Assembly (NCBI RefSeq): GCF_020564935.1
Contig: NZ_JAJCXB010000047.1
Coordinates: 1 to 58,227 of the forward strand
Direction of reading: 5' to 3'
Source: Streptomyces pinistramenti
Lineage (GTDB): Bacteria; Actinomycetota; Actinomycetes; Streptomycetales; Streptomycetaceae
DNA length: 58,227 nt
This document shows positions 43,128-51,108 of the stretch, piece by piece. Numbering within the stretch: position 1 is the first letter of the stretch; every line of letters begins with the position of its first letter. A model generated the notes under the pieces. The model did not search any database. It was not told the origin of the DNA and worked only from the letters and a program-made list of their open reading frames with translations. Position numbers and translations under genes: made by a program.

Positions 43128-44555
43128 TCAGACCGACGAGGCCACGCGCGGCGGTTCCACCGGGGTTGCGGGCTCCGGACGCTCGCGGCAGAGGGCGACG
43201 AGCAGCGCTCCGGCGATCGTGAGGGCGCCGGACACGGCCGCCGCGTAGGTCAGCCCTGCGCCCATCTCGTGGGCCGGACCGCCGCCGCGCGGAGCGAGCG
43301 CCAGGATGGCCGCGACCAGCGCGACACCCAGCGACGAACCGAGGTAGCGCGAGGCGTTGTTCGCCGCCGAGCCCACGGCGACGCGGTGGGCCGGCACGCT
43401 CCGCACGGCCAGTCCCGCGAGGGCCGCGTTGACCACGCCGCTGCCGAGTCCGGCCAGCACAAGACCCGGCACGAACCGCCACCACGAGGACTGCTCGGTG
43501 ATCCCGATCAGCACGAGTTCGCCGACGCCGCAGACTACCAGGCCGGCCGCGACCTGAAGGCGGTCCCCGACGAGGGCGACGAACCGGCGGGCCTGCGGCG
43601 CGGCCACGAAGGACAGCCCGGACCAGAACGCGAGCAGCCCCGCGCTGGCCAGGGGGCTCATGCCGAGCATGGTCTGCGCCGCGATCGGCACGTACGTCAT
43701 GAGGCCGATCACGCCCATGCCGGTCATCAGCGCGCCGACGATCGACGCGACGAACGCGGGGCGGCGCAGCAGCCCCAGGTCCAGCATCGGTTCCGCGACC
43801 TTCTTCTCCACCGCCACGAATCCGGCCAGCAGGAGCACCGCGGCCACCAGGAGGACCAGCACGTGCGGCTGGGTCCAGCCGCTGCGGCCCTCGGTGAGGC
43901 CCGCGATCAGCAGCATGATGCCGGCGCCGAGGGTGAGCACACCGGGTATGTCGAAGCTGCGCCGGTGCTCGCTGCGGGACTCCACCAGCGAGCGGCTGCC
44001 CCAGAGCATGACCAGCGCGGCGGCAACCGCGAGGACCCAGTAGGCGACCCGCCAGTCGGTCACCTTGCCCAGGAGCGCGGAGTACACCGGGCCGATGGCG
44101 ATGCCGCCGCCGACCATGGCGCCCCACAGCCCGGTGGCGCGGGCCCGCTCGGGGCCGGGCGGAAAGACGTGGCCCAGGAGGCCGAGGCTGGAGGCCAGGA
44201 GTGCGGCGCTCGCCGCGCCCTGGACGATGCGGCCCAGGACGAACACCGGCGTGGCGGGGGCGGTGGCGCACACCACGGTGGCGAGCGCCAGCACCCCGCC
44301 GCCGATCACGAACACCCGCTTGCGGCCGAAGTCGTCGGCGAGGGTGCCGGCCATCATCAGGCAGGCCGCGAGGCCGACGCTGATGCTGCCCAGGATCCAG
44401 GTCTGGCCCGACGCTCCGGAGTCGAGCGCGGTCCTGATGGTCTGGACTGTCGAGACGGGGGCGGTGAAGTTGATCAGCACAAGCAGGGTGGCCACGCACG
44501 ACAGCGTGAGGGTCGCGCGTGCGGAGGAACTGCGGGCGACCGGTTCGGTCGTCAC
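43128..44555 (-). CDS. DHA2-type MFS exporter
   Basis: 475 residues with 14 predicted helices. Motif A is GTLADDFGRKR and motif C-like GGGIAIGPVYS. It is a proton-coupled exporter of small molecules, placed beside the biosynthetic genes and divergent from an HxlR regulator, so self-resistance or product export is likely. GGGGGT supports GTG 44555. A TTG four codons earlier is in frame. Confidence 0.9.
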   Translation of the reverse strand: MTTEPVARSSSARATLTLSCVATLLVLINFTAPVSTVQTIRTALDSGASGQTWILGSISVGLAACLMMAGTLADDFGRKRVFVIGGGVLALATVVCATAPATPVFVLGRIVQGAASAALLASSLGLLGHVFPPGPERARATGLWGAMVGGGIAIGPVYSALLGKVTDWRVAYWVLAVAAALVMLWGSRSLVESRSEHRRSFDIPGVLTLGAGIMLLIAGLTEGRSGWTQPHVLVLLVAAVLLLAGFVAVEKKVAEPMLDLGLLRRPAFVASIVGALMTGMGVIGLMTYVPIAAQTMLGMSPLASAGLLAFWSGLSFVAAPQARRFVALVGDRLQVAAGLVVCGVGELVLIGITEQSSWWRFVPGLVLAGLGSGVVNAALAGLAVRSVPAHRVAVGSAANNASRYLGSSLGVALVAAILALAPRGGGPAHEMGAGLTYAAAVSGALTIAGALLVALCRERPEPATPVEPPRVASSV

Positions 44556-44594
44556 TACTACCCCCAAGGGTCGGTGTACCGGACGAGAGAGCGC

Positions 44595-44647
44595 ACTCTA
44601 GCAGGGTAGTTCAATCATTGAACTGAGGAGTTCGGTGAATGTACTGT
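44595..44647. promoter_or_regulatory. Divergent promoters sharing a perfect palindrome
   Basis: AGTTCAA-TCA-TTGAACT (44608-44624) is perfect. For the HxlR gene TTGAAC (44619-44624) and TACTGT (44642-44647) are 17 bp apart, and the start lies 6 nt beyond the -10, a leaderless arrangement. For the exporter TTCAAT (44622-44617, minus) and TAGAGT (44600-44595) are 16 bp apart. One bound site would cover both -35 boxes. Confidence 0.75.
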
Positions 44648-44653
44648 TAAACT

Positions 44654-45214
44654 GTGCGGGTGGCATTGGGACGTGGCTACGCGGGTCAGGACTGTTCGAT
44701 GGCCCGCGCACTTGAGGTCGTCGGGGAGCGCTGGACGCTCCTCGTACTCCGCGACTGCTTCTACGGGGTGCGGCGCTTCGGCGATTTCCACGCCCACCTC
44801 GACATCCCGCGGGCCGTGCTCGCCGACCGCCTCAAGGCCCTGGTGTCCGTAGGGGTGGTCGAGCGTCATCCGCACATCACGGGCGTCGAGGTCGACTACG
44901 TCCTCACCGAGCGCGGGGCCGACCTCTGGCCGATGGTGTTCTCCCTGGCGCAGTGGGGCGAGCGCTGGCTCGCCCCGCAGGGCGCCCGGCGGCTCTTCAG
45001 CCATGCGGTGTGCGACACGGACATCGACGCCGGCGGTGAGTGCCCCGCCTGCGGCGTCGTGCCGCCGCCCGCCGACCTCACGGTCCGCCAAGGCCCCGGC
45101 GCGGACCCGACGTTGCGCGACGACCGGGTCAGCGTGGTGCTGCGCGGCGGCCCGCACCGGCTGATGACGGACCTGTTCCCGGAGCCGGCCCGCACCGGCC
45201 CGGCCGGCTCCTGA
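44654..45214 (+). CDS. HxlR-family regulator
   Basis: 186 residues. The winged helix of the HxlR family starts QDCSMARALEVVGERWTLLV and includes RRFGDFHAHLDIPRAVLADRL and the wing VDYVLTERG. The C-terminal part adds a C-x-x-C pair (GECPACG). It likely represses the divergent exporter and itself through the palindrome that overlaps both promoters. Confidence 0.9.
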   Translation: MRVALGRGYAGQDCSMARALEVVGERWTLLVLRDCFYGVRRFGDFHAHLDIPRAVLADRLKALVSVGVVERHPHITGVEVDYVLTERGADLWPMVFSLAQWGERWLAPQGARRLFSHAVCDTDIDAGGECPACGVVPPPADLTVRQGPGADPTLRDDRVSVVLRGGPHRLMTDLFPEPARTGPAGS

Positions 45215-45316
45215 GCGACGGCGCGCGCAGCGCCTGCTGCCGCCCGTAGGACGCGCTGTTGCGCCCCGGCGGGCCACCGCGGGAGAGTGGTGCGAAATGC
45301 CCGCCTTGTCACTCTC

Positions 45317-45358
45317 CTGTTTGCGACAGTCGTGATCAGGACAGTTGCCGAACCTGTC
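45317..45358 (+). promoter_or_regulatory. GACAG/CTGTC element cluster before the biosynthetic operon
   Basis: CTGT-TTGCG-ACAG (45317-45329) is an inverted repeat. GACAGT repeats at 45325 and 45340, and GACAG-N9-CTGTC forms a second inverted repeat at 45340-45358. It lies about 120 nt upstream of the first operon gene, a plausible binding region for the LuxR-type regulator. Confidence 0.45.
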
Positions 45359-45477
45359 GGCACGGCATGCCTTTCTGCCAGGCTTTTCCCCGAGGGCGCG
45401 TCGGCGGCTCCGAGCAGAGACACCCCGCCCTTCGTGAAACGGATCATTCCACGGCGTTTCGGGGGAGGGGATCACGC

Positions 45478-45849
45478 ATGCGTGGATCCGAGTGGGAAAA
45501 CGGCGATGCACTGCGGCGCGAAGTCCTGGGAAACGAATATGTTGACGGCGTCTCCGGCGCCTGGGCCGGCGCGGCCGAATTGCAGGATCTGGTCGTGCGC
45601 TTCGCATGGGGAACCGTCTGGCAGCGGCCGGCGTTCGACCGGAAACTCAAGAGCCTGCTCACCGTCGCCATGCTGACCGCAATGAACCGCAAGCACGAAC
45701 TCGAACTGCACATCGGCGGCGCACTGCGCAACGGATGTACCGTCGACGAACTCGTCGAGGTCGCTGTCCATTCCGCTGTGTACTGCGGGGTTCCCGCCGC
45801 GATCGACACCGTACGGTCGATCAAACAGATCAGCGATGAAGTGGCCTGA
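45478..45849 (+). CDS. Carboxymuconolactone decarboxylase-like protein
   Basis: 123 residues: KLKSLLTVAMLTAMNRKHELELHI and VDELVEVAVHSAVYCG are the CMD/AhpD-like helical blocks. The C-x-x-C pair of peroxidase types is absent, so it is closer to decarboxylases or binding proteins. GGGGGAGGGG precedes the ATG. It is the first gene of the long operon. Its role in the pathway (decarboxylation or ring handling) is inferred. Confidence 0.85.
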   Translation: MRGSEWENGDALRREVLGNEYVDGVSGAWAGAAELQDLVVRFAWGTVWQRPAFDRKLKSLLTVAMLTAMNRKHELELHIGGALRNGCTVDELVEVAVHSAVYCGVPAAIDTVRSIKQISDEVA

Positions 45850-45953
45850 CCGACGGCCCCGAGAGATCCGGCCGAGGCCATTCGCCCGCCGCAGGCCCGT
45901 CGGCCGTCACATTCCGCATCACCATAATTGGGAAAACCTGACGGAGTCCCATC

Positions 45954-47852
45954 ATGAAACAGAGGACAGTGCACACAGTCGGAATAATCGGCGTGGGCCC
46001 TCGCGGTCTGTCCGTCCTGGAGCGCATTGTGGAGAACGCGCGGGACCGGGTCGACACCCCGATCGTCATCAACCTCTTCGAACCCTGGAATTTCGGTTCC
46101 GGTGACGTCTGGCGGACCGATCAGTCCCCCGACCTCATCATGAACATCGTCTCCTCCCAGATCACCGCCTTCGCGGACGACAGCGTGCAGATTTCCGGTC
46201 CGGTACGTTACGGCCCGAGCCTGTACGAGTGGTCGGCCAAGCTGGTTGCCGGGGAAATCCAGGGAAGCTACGGCCCCGAGGTGCTCGCGGAGGCCGCGGA
46301 GGTCGATGAGAACACGTATTGCCGCAGGTCCTTCTACGGCCACTATCTCGAATGGGCATACCGCGAGCTGGTGCACCACCGCCCGGCCAATATCGACATA
46401 CGCGAACACCGGTGCAAGGTCGTCTCGGTGCTCGACACCGACAACGGCGGCCAGCTGGTGACCGACGACGGCGGGCAGGCGGTCGAGGTCGACGAACTGG
46501 TGCTGGCCACGGGGCACGGAGCGGTGGGCCTGTCCGCCGCCGAGCGGCAGCTGCGGAGCTTCGCCGACGGCGTGGGCGGTCTGTTCCAGCCGCCGGCCAA
46601 CCCCGCCGACGTCGACCTCAGCCGGATCGCCCCGGGCCGGCGGATCCTCGTCCGCGGCCTCGGCCTGTCCTTCTTCGACTACATGTCGCTGCTCACCGAG
46701 GGCCGCGGCGGCAGATACCAGCGGGGCGACGGCGGGCTCCGCTACGTCCCGTCCGGGAACGAGCCGCACATCGTCTGCGGTTCGCGGCGGGGCGTGCCGC
46801 TGCACGGCCGGGCGGACAACGAAAAGGGCGACCTGCGCTACGAGCCGAAGGTGCTCACCGAAGCGCATATCGACAAGCTGCGGTCGAATGCCGGGCCCGA
46901 CGGCGCACTGGATTTCCGGCGCGACTGCTGGCCGTTGATCGCCAAGGAAGTGGAGACCGTCTACTACACGCGCCTGGTGGAGATCAGGGAATCGAAGGAA
47001 GCGGCCGAAGAATTCAGCACGCTCTACACCTTCCTCCCCTGGGCCTGTGACTCGGAAGGCGTCGTCCTGCGCAAGTTCCATGTGCCGGAGGAACAGTACT
47101 GGGACTGGTCCAGGGTGGCTCAGCCGTGGACCGAAAGCGACATCGCATCGACCCGGTCCTGGACGGAATTCCTGGGCTCGTACCTGGCCGCCGACGTATT
47201 CGAAGCACGCCAGGGAAACGTCAGCAGCCCTGTGAAGTCCGCGCTGGACGTCCTGCGGGACATCCGCAACGAGATGCGCTACGTGATGAAGAACGGCGGC
47301 ATCGAGGGCAGCTCCTACCAGAACGACGTGGAGGGCTGGTTCAATTCGCTGCACGCGTTTTTGTCCCTGGGCCCGCCCTGGAGCCGGATCGAAGAGCTGA
47401 TGGCCCTGATCGACTGCGGTGTGGTCGAGGTGGCAGGGCCGCGCTTCTCGGTGGAATTCGACCGGGCGGAAGGAATGTTCGTCGGGCGCTCGGCAGTACC
47501 CGGCGACGTCCATCGGAGCACCGTGCTGATCGATGCGCGGCTGCCCAAGGTGGATCTCGCCAGGACGAGCAACTCGATTCTGGTCCATCTGAAAGAGCAG
47601 CAGCAGGTCAAGCACTTCACCGTGCGGACCGCTTCGGCCGGTGAATACATCACCGGGGGAGTCGCGGTCACCGACCGGCCTTTCCGCGTCATCCGGAGCG
47701 ACGGCTCGATCCATGCCAGACGCTACGTATTCGGCGTGCCGACGGAGGGCGTCAACTGGGTCACCGAGACCGGCATCCGCCCGCACGTCAACTCCATCAC
47801 GGTCGGCGACAGCGATTCCATCGCGCGCGCCGTACTGGGCCTTTCCGCGTGA
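45954..47852 (+). CDS. Large FAD/NAD(P)-binding oxidoreductase
   Basis: 632 residues. GIIGVGPRGLSVLERI (residues 9-24) is a Rossmann nucleotide-binding start of the COG4529/NAD_binding_9 group. A second Rossmann motif lies near residue 235 (ILVRGLGLSFFDYM), as in two-nucleotide-domain flavoproteins. LVLATGHGAVG is the typical ATG motif. The product is probably a monooxygenase or dehydrogenase using FAD and NAD(P)H. The substrate cannot be read. It follows the CMD gene on the same strand. Confidence 0.85.
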   Translation: MKQRTVHTVGIIGVGPRGLSVLERIVENARDRVDTPIVINLFEPWNFGSGDVWRTDQSPDLIMNIVSSQITAFADDSVQISGPVRYGPSLYEWSAKLVAGEIQGSYGPEVLAEAAEVDENTYCRRSFYGHYLEWAYRELVHHRPANIDIREHRCKVVSVLDTDNGGQLVTDDGGQAVEVDELVLATGHGAVGLSAAERQLRSFADGVGGLFQPPANPADVDLSRIAPGRRILVRGLGLSFFDYMSLLTEGRGGRYQRGDGGLRYVPSGNEPHIVCGSRRGVPLHGRADNEKGDLRYEPKVLTEAHIDKLRSNAGPDGALDFRRDCWPLIAKEVETVYYTRLVEIRESKEAAEEFSTLYTFLPWACDSEGVVLRKFHVPEEQYWDWSRVAQPWTESDIASTRSWTEFLGSYLAADVFEARQGNVSSPVKSALDVLRDIRNEMRYVMKNGGIEGSSYQNDVEGWFNSLHAFLSLGPPWSRIEELMALIDCGVVEVAGPRFSVEFDRAEGMFVGRSAVPGDVHRSTVLIDARLPKVDLARTSNSILVHLKEQQQVKHFTVRTASAGEYITGGVAVTDRPFRVIRSDGSIHARRYVFGVPTEGVNWVTETGIRPHVNSITVGDSDSIARAVLGLSA

Positions 47853-47883
47853 CCGCATTCCCGACATGAGGAGCAAGTGAAAC

Positions 47884-49080
47884 ATGAGCACGCTTTCCGC
47901 CGCGGAGCCCGACCCCCTGGACATTCTCGCGGTCGACGACGAACTCGGCGAGACCGAACGGGACATCAGGGACACCGTGCGGTCCTTCGCCCGGTCGGAG
48001 CTGGCTCCGCACATCGCCGAGTGGTTCGAAGCCGACACCATGCCGCGTGACCTCACCAAGCGTTTCGGGGCACTGGGACTGCTGGGGATGCACCTGGACG
48101 GGTACGGCTGCGCGGGCACCAGTGCCACCGCGTACGGCGTGGCCTGCCGCGAGCTGGAGGCCGTCGACTCGGGGCTGCGCTCCTTCGTCTCGACGCAGGG
48201 CTCGCTGGCCATGTACGCCCTCCACCGCTGGGGATCGGAAGAGCAGAAGCAGGAGTGGCTGCCGGCCATGGCGGCCGGCGAAGCGGTCGGCTGTTTCGGC
48301 CTGACGGAGCCGGACGCCGGCTCGGATCCCAGCACGATGCGGACGCGGGCCAGGCGCCAGGGCGACGACTGGATACTCGACGGCTCGAAAATGTGGATCA
48401 CCAACAGCCCGATCGCCGATGTGGCCGTGATCTGGGCGCAGACCGATCCCGAACAGGGCACGAAGGGCATTCGCGGCTTCGTCGTCCCGACCGGTACCCC
48501 CGGATTCACCGTCAACAGGATCAGCCGGAAGCTTTCCCTGCGCGCGTCCGTGACCGGCGAACTCGTCCTGGAATCCGTGCGGTTGCCGGCGAGTGCGGTA
48601 CTGCCCGAGGCCAGGGGCCTGTCCGGGCCGCTGACCTGTCTGAGCGAGGCGCGTTTCGGAATCATCTGGGGCGCGGTCGGCGCCGCCCGCGCCTGTTACG
48701 AAACGGTGCTCAACTATGCAGGCCAGCGGGAGCAGTTCGGGCGGCCGCTCGCCGGATTCCAGCTGACCCAGCGAAAACTGTCGGAGATGGCCGTACAGAT
48801 CACCCAGGCATCGCTGCTGGCCGCCCGGCTCGGCCGGCTCAAGGACCGCGGCGAGCTACGGCCGGTACAGATCAGCGTCGGCAAGCTGGCCAATGTGCGC
48901 GCGGCACTCGACGTCGCGCGCAGTGCCCGCACCATTCTGGGCGGCAACGGAATCACCCTGGAATACCCGGTGTTCCGGCACATGGTCAATCTGGAGACGG
49001 TGCTGACGTATGAGGGAACCGAGGAAATGCACCTGCTCTCCATCGGCAAGGCGGTGACCGGTGTCCAGGCATTCCGCTGA
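47884..49080 (+). CDS. Acyl-CoA dehydrogenase (glutaryl-CoA dehydrogenase-like)
   Basis: 398 residues of full ACAD fold. CFGLTEPDAGSDPSTM and WITNSPIADV bind FAD and substrate, and ILGGNGITLEYPVFRHMVNLE is the GCDH signature. The base Glu377 lies in TYEGTEEMHLL, the GCDH position. GCDH enzymes oxidise and often decarboxylate glutaryl-CoA. A related dicarboxyl-CoA is plausible here. AGGAG precedes the ATG. It lies within the same operon. Confidence 0.93.
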   Translation: MSTLSAAEPDPLDILAVDDELGETERDIRDTVRSFARSELAPHIAEWFEADTMPRDLTKRFGALGLLGMHLDGYGCAGTSATAYGVACRELEAVDSGLRSFVSTQGSLAMYALHRWGSEEQKQEWLPAMAAGEAVGCFGLTEPDAGSDPSTMRTRARRQGDDWILDGSKMWITNSPIADVAVIWAQTDPEQGTKGIRGFVVPTGTPGFTVNRISRKLSLRASVTGELVLESVRLPASAVLPEARGLSGPLTCLSEARFGIIWGAVGAARACYETVLNYAGQREQFGRPLAGFQLTQRKLSEMAVQITQASLLAARLGRLKDRGELRPVQISVGKLANVRAALDVARSARTILGGNGITLEYPVFRHMVNLETVLTYEGTEEMHLLSIGKAVTGVQAFR

Positions 49081-49110
49081 CCCGACCACCACCGAAGAGC
49101 GGGCAGAACT

Positions 49111-49542
49111 GTGAGCAACCACGCCACCGGGGCCGCGCTGCCAGATTTCGCTCTCCGGCACGCAAGCGAATTCGCCGCGGCCGCCGGACTGGTCATCGAC
49201 GAGGCGGACGGCACCCGCGTACGCGGCCATATCGACCTCGGTGCGGACCACCACACGCCGTGGGGAATCGTGAACGGCGGTGTTTACACCACGGCCGTCG
49301 AAAGCGCCGCCACGATCGGCGCGTCCATGGCGGTGGCCGGCCACGGTCAGCGTGCCGTCGCCCTGCACATCTCCACCGACCTGCTGCGCTCGCGGACCGA
49401 AGGCCGGGCCGAGGTCACCGCCGAGCCCGTGCATCAGGGCCGTACCCAGCAAATCTGGGCGGTCACCATCTCGGACGAACGGCCCCTCGCCCGCGGGCAG
49501 ATCCGCTTGCAGAACGTCGACCTCGACCGGGGTTCTGCCTGA
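49111..49542 (+). CDS. PaaI-type hotdog thioesterase, first copy
   Basis: 143 residues. HHTPWGIVNGGVYTTAVES is the hotdog active-site segment. The usual HGG is NGG here, a change at the oxyanion position, while the Glu on the helix (AVES) is kept. LLRSRTEGRAEVTAEPVHQGR completes the fold. It would hydrolyse an acyl-CoA or act as a dehydratase-like protein. A second copy follows directly. Confidence 0.85.
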   Translation: MSNHATGAALPDFALRHASEFAAAAGLVIDEADGTRVRGHIDLGADHHTPWGIVNGGVYTTAVESAATIGASMAVAGHGQRAVALHISTDLLRSRTEGRAEVTAEPVHQGRTQQIWAVTISDERPLARGQIRLQNVDLDRGSA

Positions 49543-49570
49543 TACGCACGGAGCCGTCAGAGGAGAGAGC

Positions 49571-49996
49571 ATGGCCACATTCCCCGAGATGAGCCTCGAC
49601 AAAGCGAGCCGCTTTCTGGCGGCGCTCGGCCTGGAATTCGACGAGATCAGGGCGGACGCGGTGACGGGCCGTATCGAGCTGGGCCCGCAGCACCACAATC
49701 CGTGGGCCGTCGTCCACGGCGGTGTCTACAGCACCATCGTCGAACGCGCGGCCAGCGTGGGAGCTTCCCGCGCCGTGCACGAAAAGGGCCTGTTCGCCGT
49801 CGGCGTGCACAACATGACGGATGTGTTCGTCGCGGCGGTCCAGGGCCCGGCCGTCGTCACCGCACATCCGGTCTTTCAAGGAGAACTCCAACAGGTCTGG
49901 TCGGTGGACGTGTCCGCCGACGAGGGCGGCACCTTGCTGGCCCGCGGACAGCTACGGCTCCAGAACATCCCGGCGCGGAAGTCAGGGAACGGCTGA
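49571..49996 (+). CDS. PaaI-type hotdog thioesterase, second copy
   Basis: 141 residues. HHNPWAVVHGGVYSTIVERA carries the canonical HGG and acidic helix residue. The fold is closely related to the preceding protein, so the two arose by duplication and may form a heteromer. GAGGAGAG precedes the ATG. It probably releases the CoA-bound product. Confidence 0.86.
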   Translation: MATFPEMSLDKASRFLAALGLEFDEIRADAVTGRIELGPQHHNPWAVVHGGVYSTIVERAASVGASRAVHEKGLFAVGVHNMTDVFVAAVQGPAVVTAHPVFQGELQQVWSVDVSADEGGTLLARGQLRLQNIPARKSGNG

Positions 49997-50107
49997 CGAC
50001 CACCGGCAATTCGATGAATACGACGCGCGCTTCCACGGGCGTGCGGACTCTGAACATCCACGGAACCCGGGGCAGCCGGGAACGTGGGAATTCTGAAAGG
50101 AAAGCGC

Positions 50108-51106
50108 ATGACTGCGTCACCGACCCGCAAGGTACTGGACCTGATGATCGGCTACTGGGCATCGCAGAGTGTCTATGTGGCGACCAAACTGAACCTTCCC
50201 GAGCACATAGCCGCGGGACATACGACCAGCCATGAACTGGCCACGGTGACCGGCACCCACGAGCGCTCCCTGTTCCAGCTGATGCGCTTTCTCGTGGGCC
50301 TCGGCGTGCTCCAGGGCGACGAGGAGACCGGCTTTTCCCTCACGCCGTCCAGCGAACTCCTCAAGGAGGACGCGCCGGATTCCCTGCGTGACCTCGTGCT
50401 GATGTACGGCGAGGAGTTCTACCAGACGTGGGGGAATCTGCTCCACAACGTCCAGACCGGCCAGCCGGCGTTCGAGGCCACGTTCGGTGCCTCGATGTAC
50501 CCGTACTTCACCGCGAACCAGGAGTCCGCCCGGCGGTTCGACGGCACCATGGCCGGCGGCGCGTTCTTCACCGACCTGCCCCGCGTCTTCGATTTCTCGG
50601 ATACCCCCACCGTTGTCGACATCGCGGGCGGAACCGGCGGACTGCTCGCCGAGGTGCTGAAGGCGTCCCCGCAGACCAAGGGCGTGCTGTTCGACCAGGC
50701 GCACGTGATCGAGGCCGCGAAGGAGGCCATGGCGGACCGTGGCCTCACGGACCGGGTTTCCTACGCCGAGGGGGACTACACCGAATCGCTGCCGGCCGGC
50801 GGCGATGTCTACCTGTGGTCGCGCATTCTGCACAGCCGCTCCGACGCCTCCTGCGTGGACCTGCTGAAGCGCTGCCGTGACGCCATGAATCCGGACGGCA
50901 CCGTCATCGTGCTGGAGCGTACGATCCCGCCGACCGGCGAATCCTCGCTCGGGCTCTGGTTCGACATGCAGATGATGGTCCTGGTCGGCGGAACCGAGCG
51001 CAGCGAAAAGGAATACGTGGACCTGTTCGACCGCTCGGGCCTTGCCCTGCACTCCGTGCTTCCGCTGTCCCTGGACATGTTCGCCATTGTCGCGAAGCGC
51101 GCCTAA
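50108..51106 (+). CDS. SAM-dependent O-methyltransferase
   Basis: 332 residues of the plant/actinomycete OMT type. An N-terminal dimerization/HTH domain (LDLMIGYWASQSVYVATKL) precedes motif I VVDIAGGTGG and the catalytic-region segment LWSRILHSRSD, where the usual His base is in RILHSR. AAGGAAA precedes the ATG. It would methylate a hydroxyl or carboxyl of the product. It uses SAM that the downstream genes help supply. Confidence 0.9.
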   Translation: MTASPTRKVLDLMIGYWASQSVYVATKLNLPEHIAAGHTTSHELATVTGTHERSLFQLMRFLVGLGVLQGDEETGFSLTPSSELLKEDAPDSLRDLVLMYGEEFYQTWGNLLHNVQTGQPAFEATFGASMYPYFTANQESARRFDGTMAGGAFFTDLPRVFDFSDTPTVVDIAGGTGGLLAEVLKASPQTKGVLFDQAHVIEAAKEAMADRGLTDRVSYAEGDYTESLPAGGDVYLWSRILHSRSDASCVDLLKRCRDAMNPDGTVIVLERTIPPTGESSLGLWFDMQMMVLVGGTERSEKEYVDLFDRSGLALHSVLPLSLDMFAIVAKRA

Positions 51107-51108
51107 CG

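Noticed and set aside
45444..48665. A very long minus-strand open frame across the flavoprotein and dehydrogenase genes
   Set aside because: It is antisense to two genes with clear family motifs and has no domains itself.
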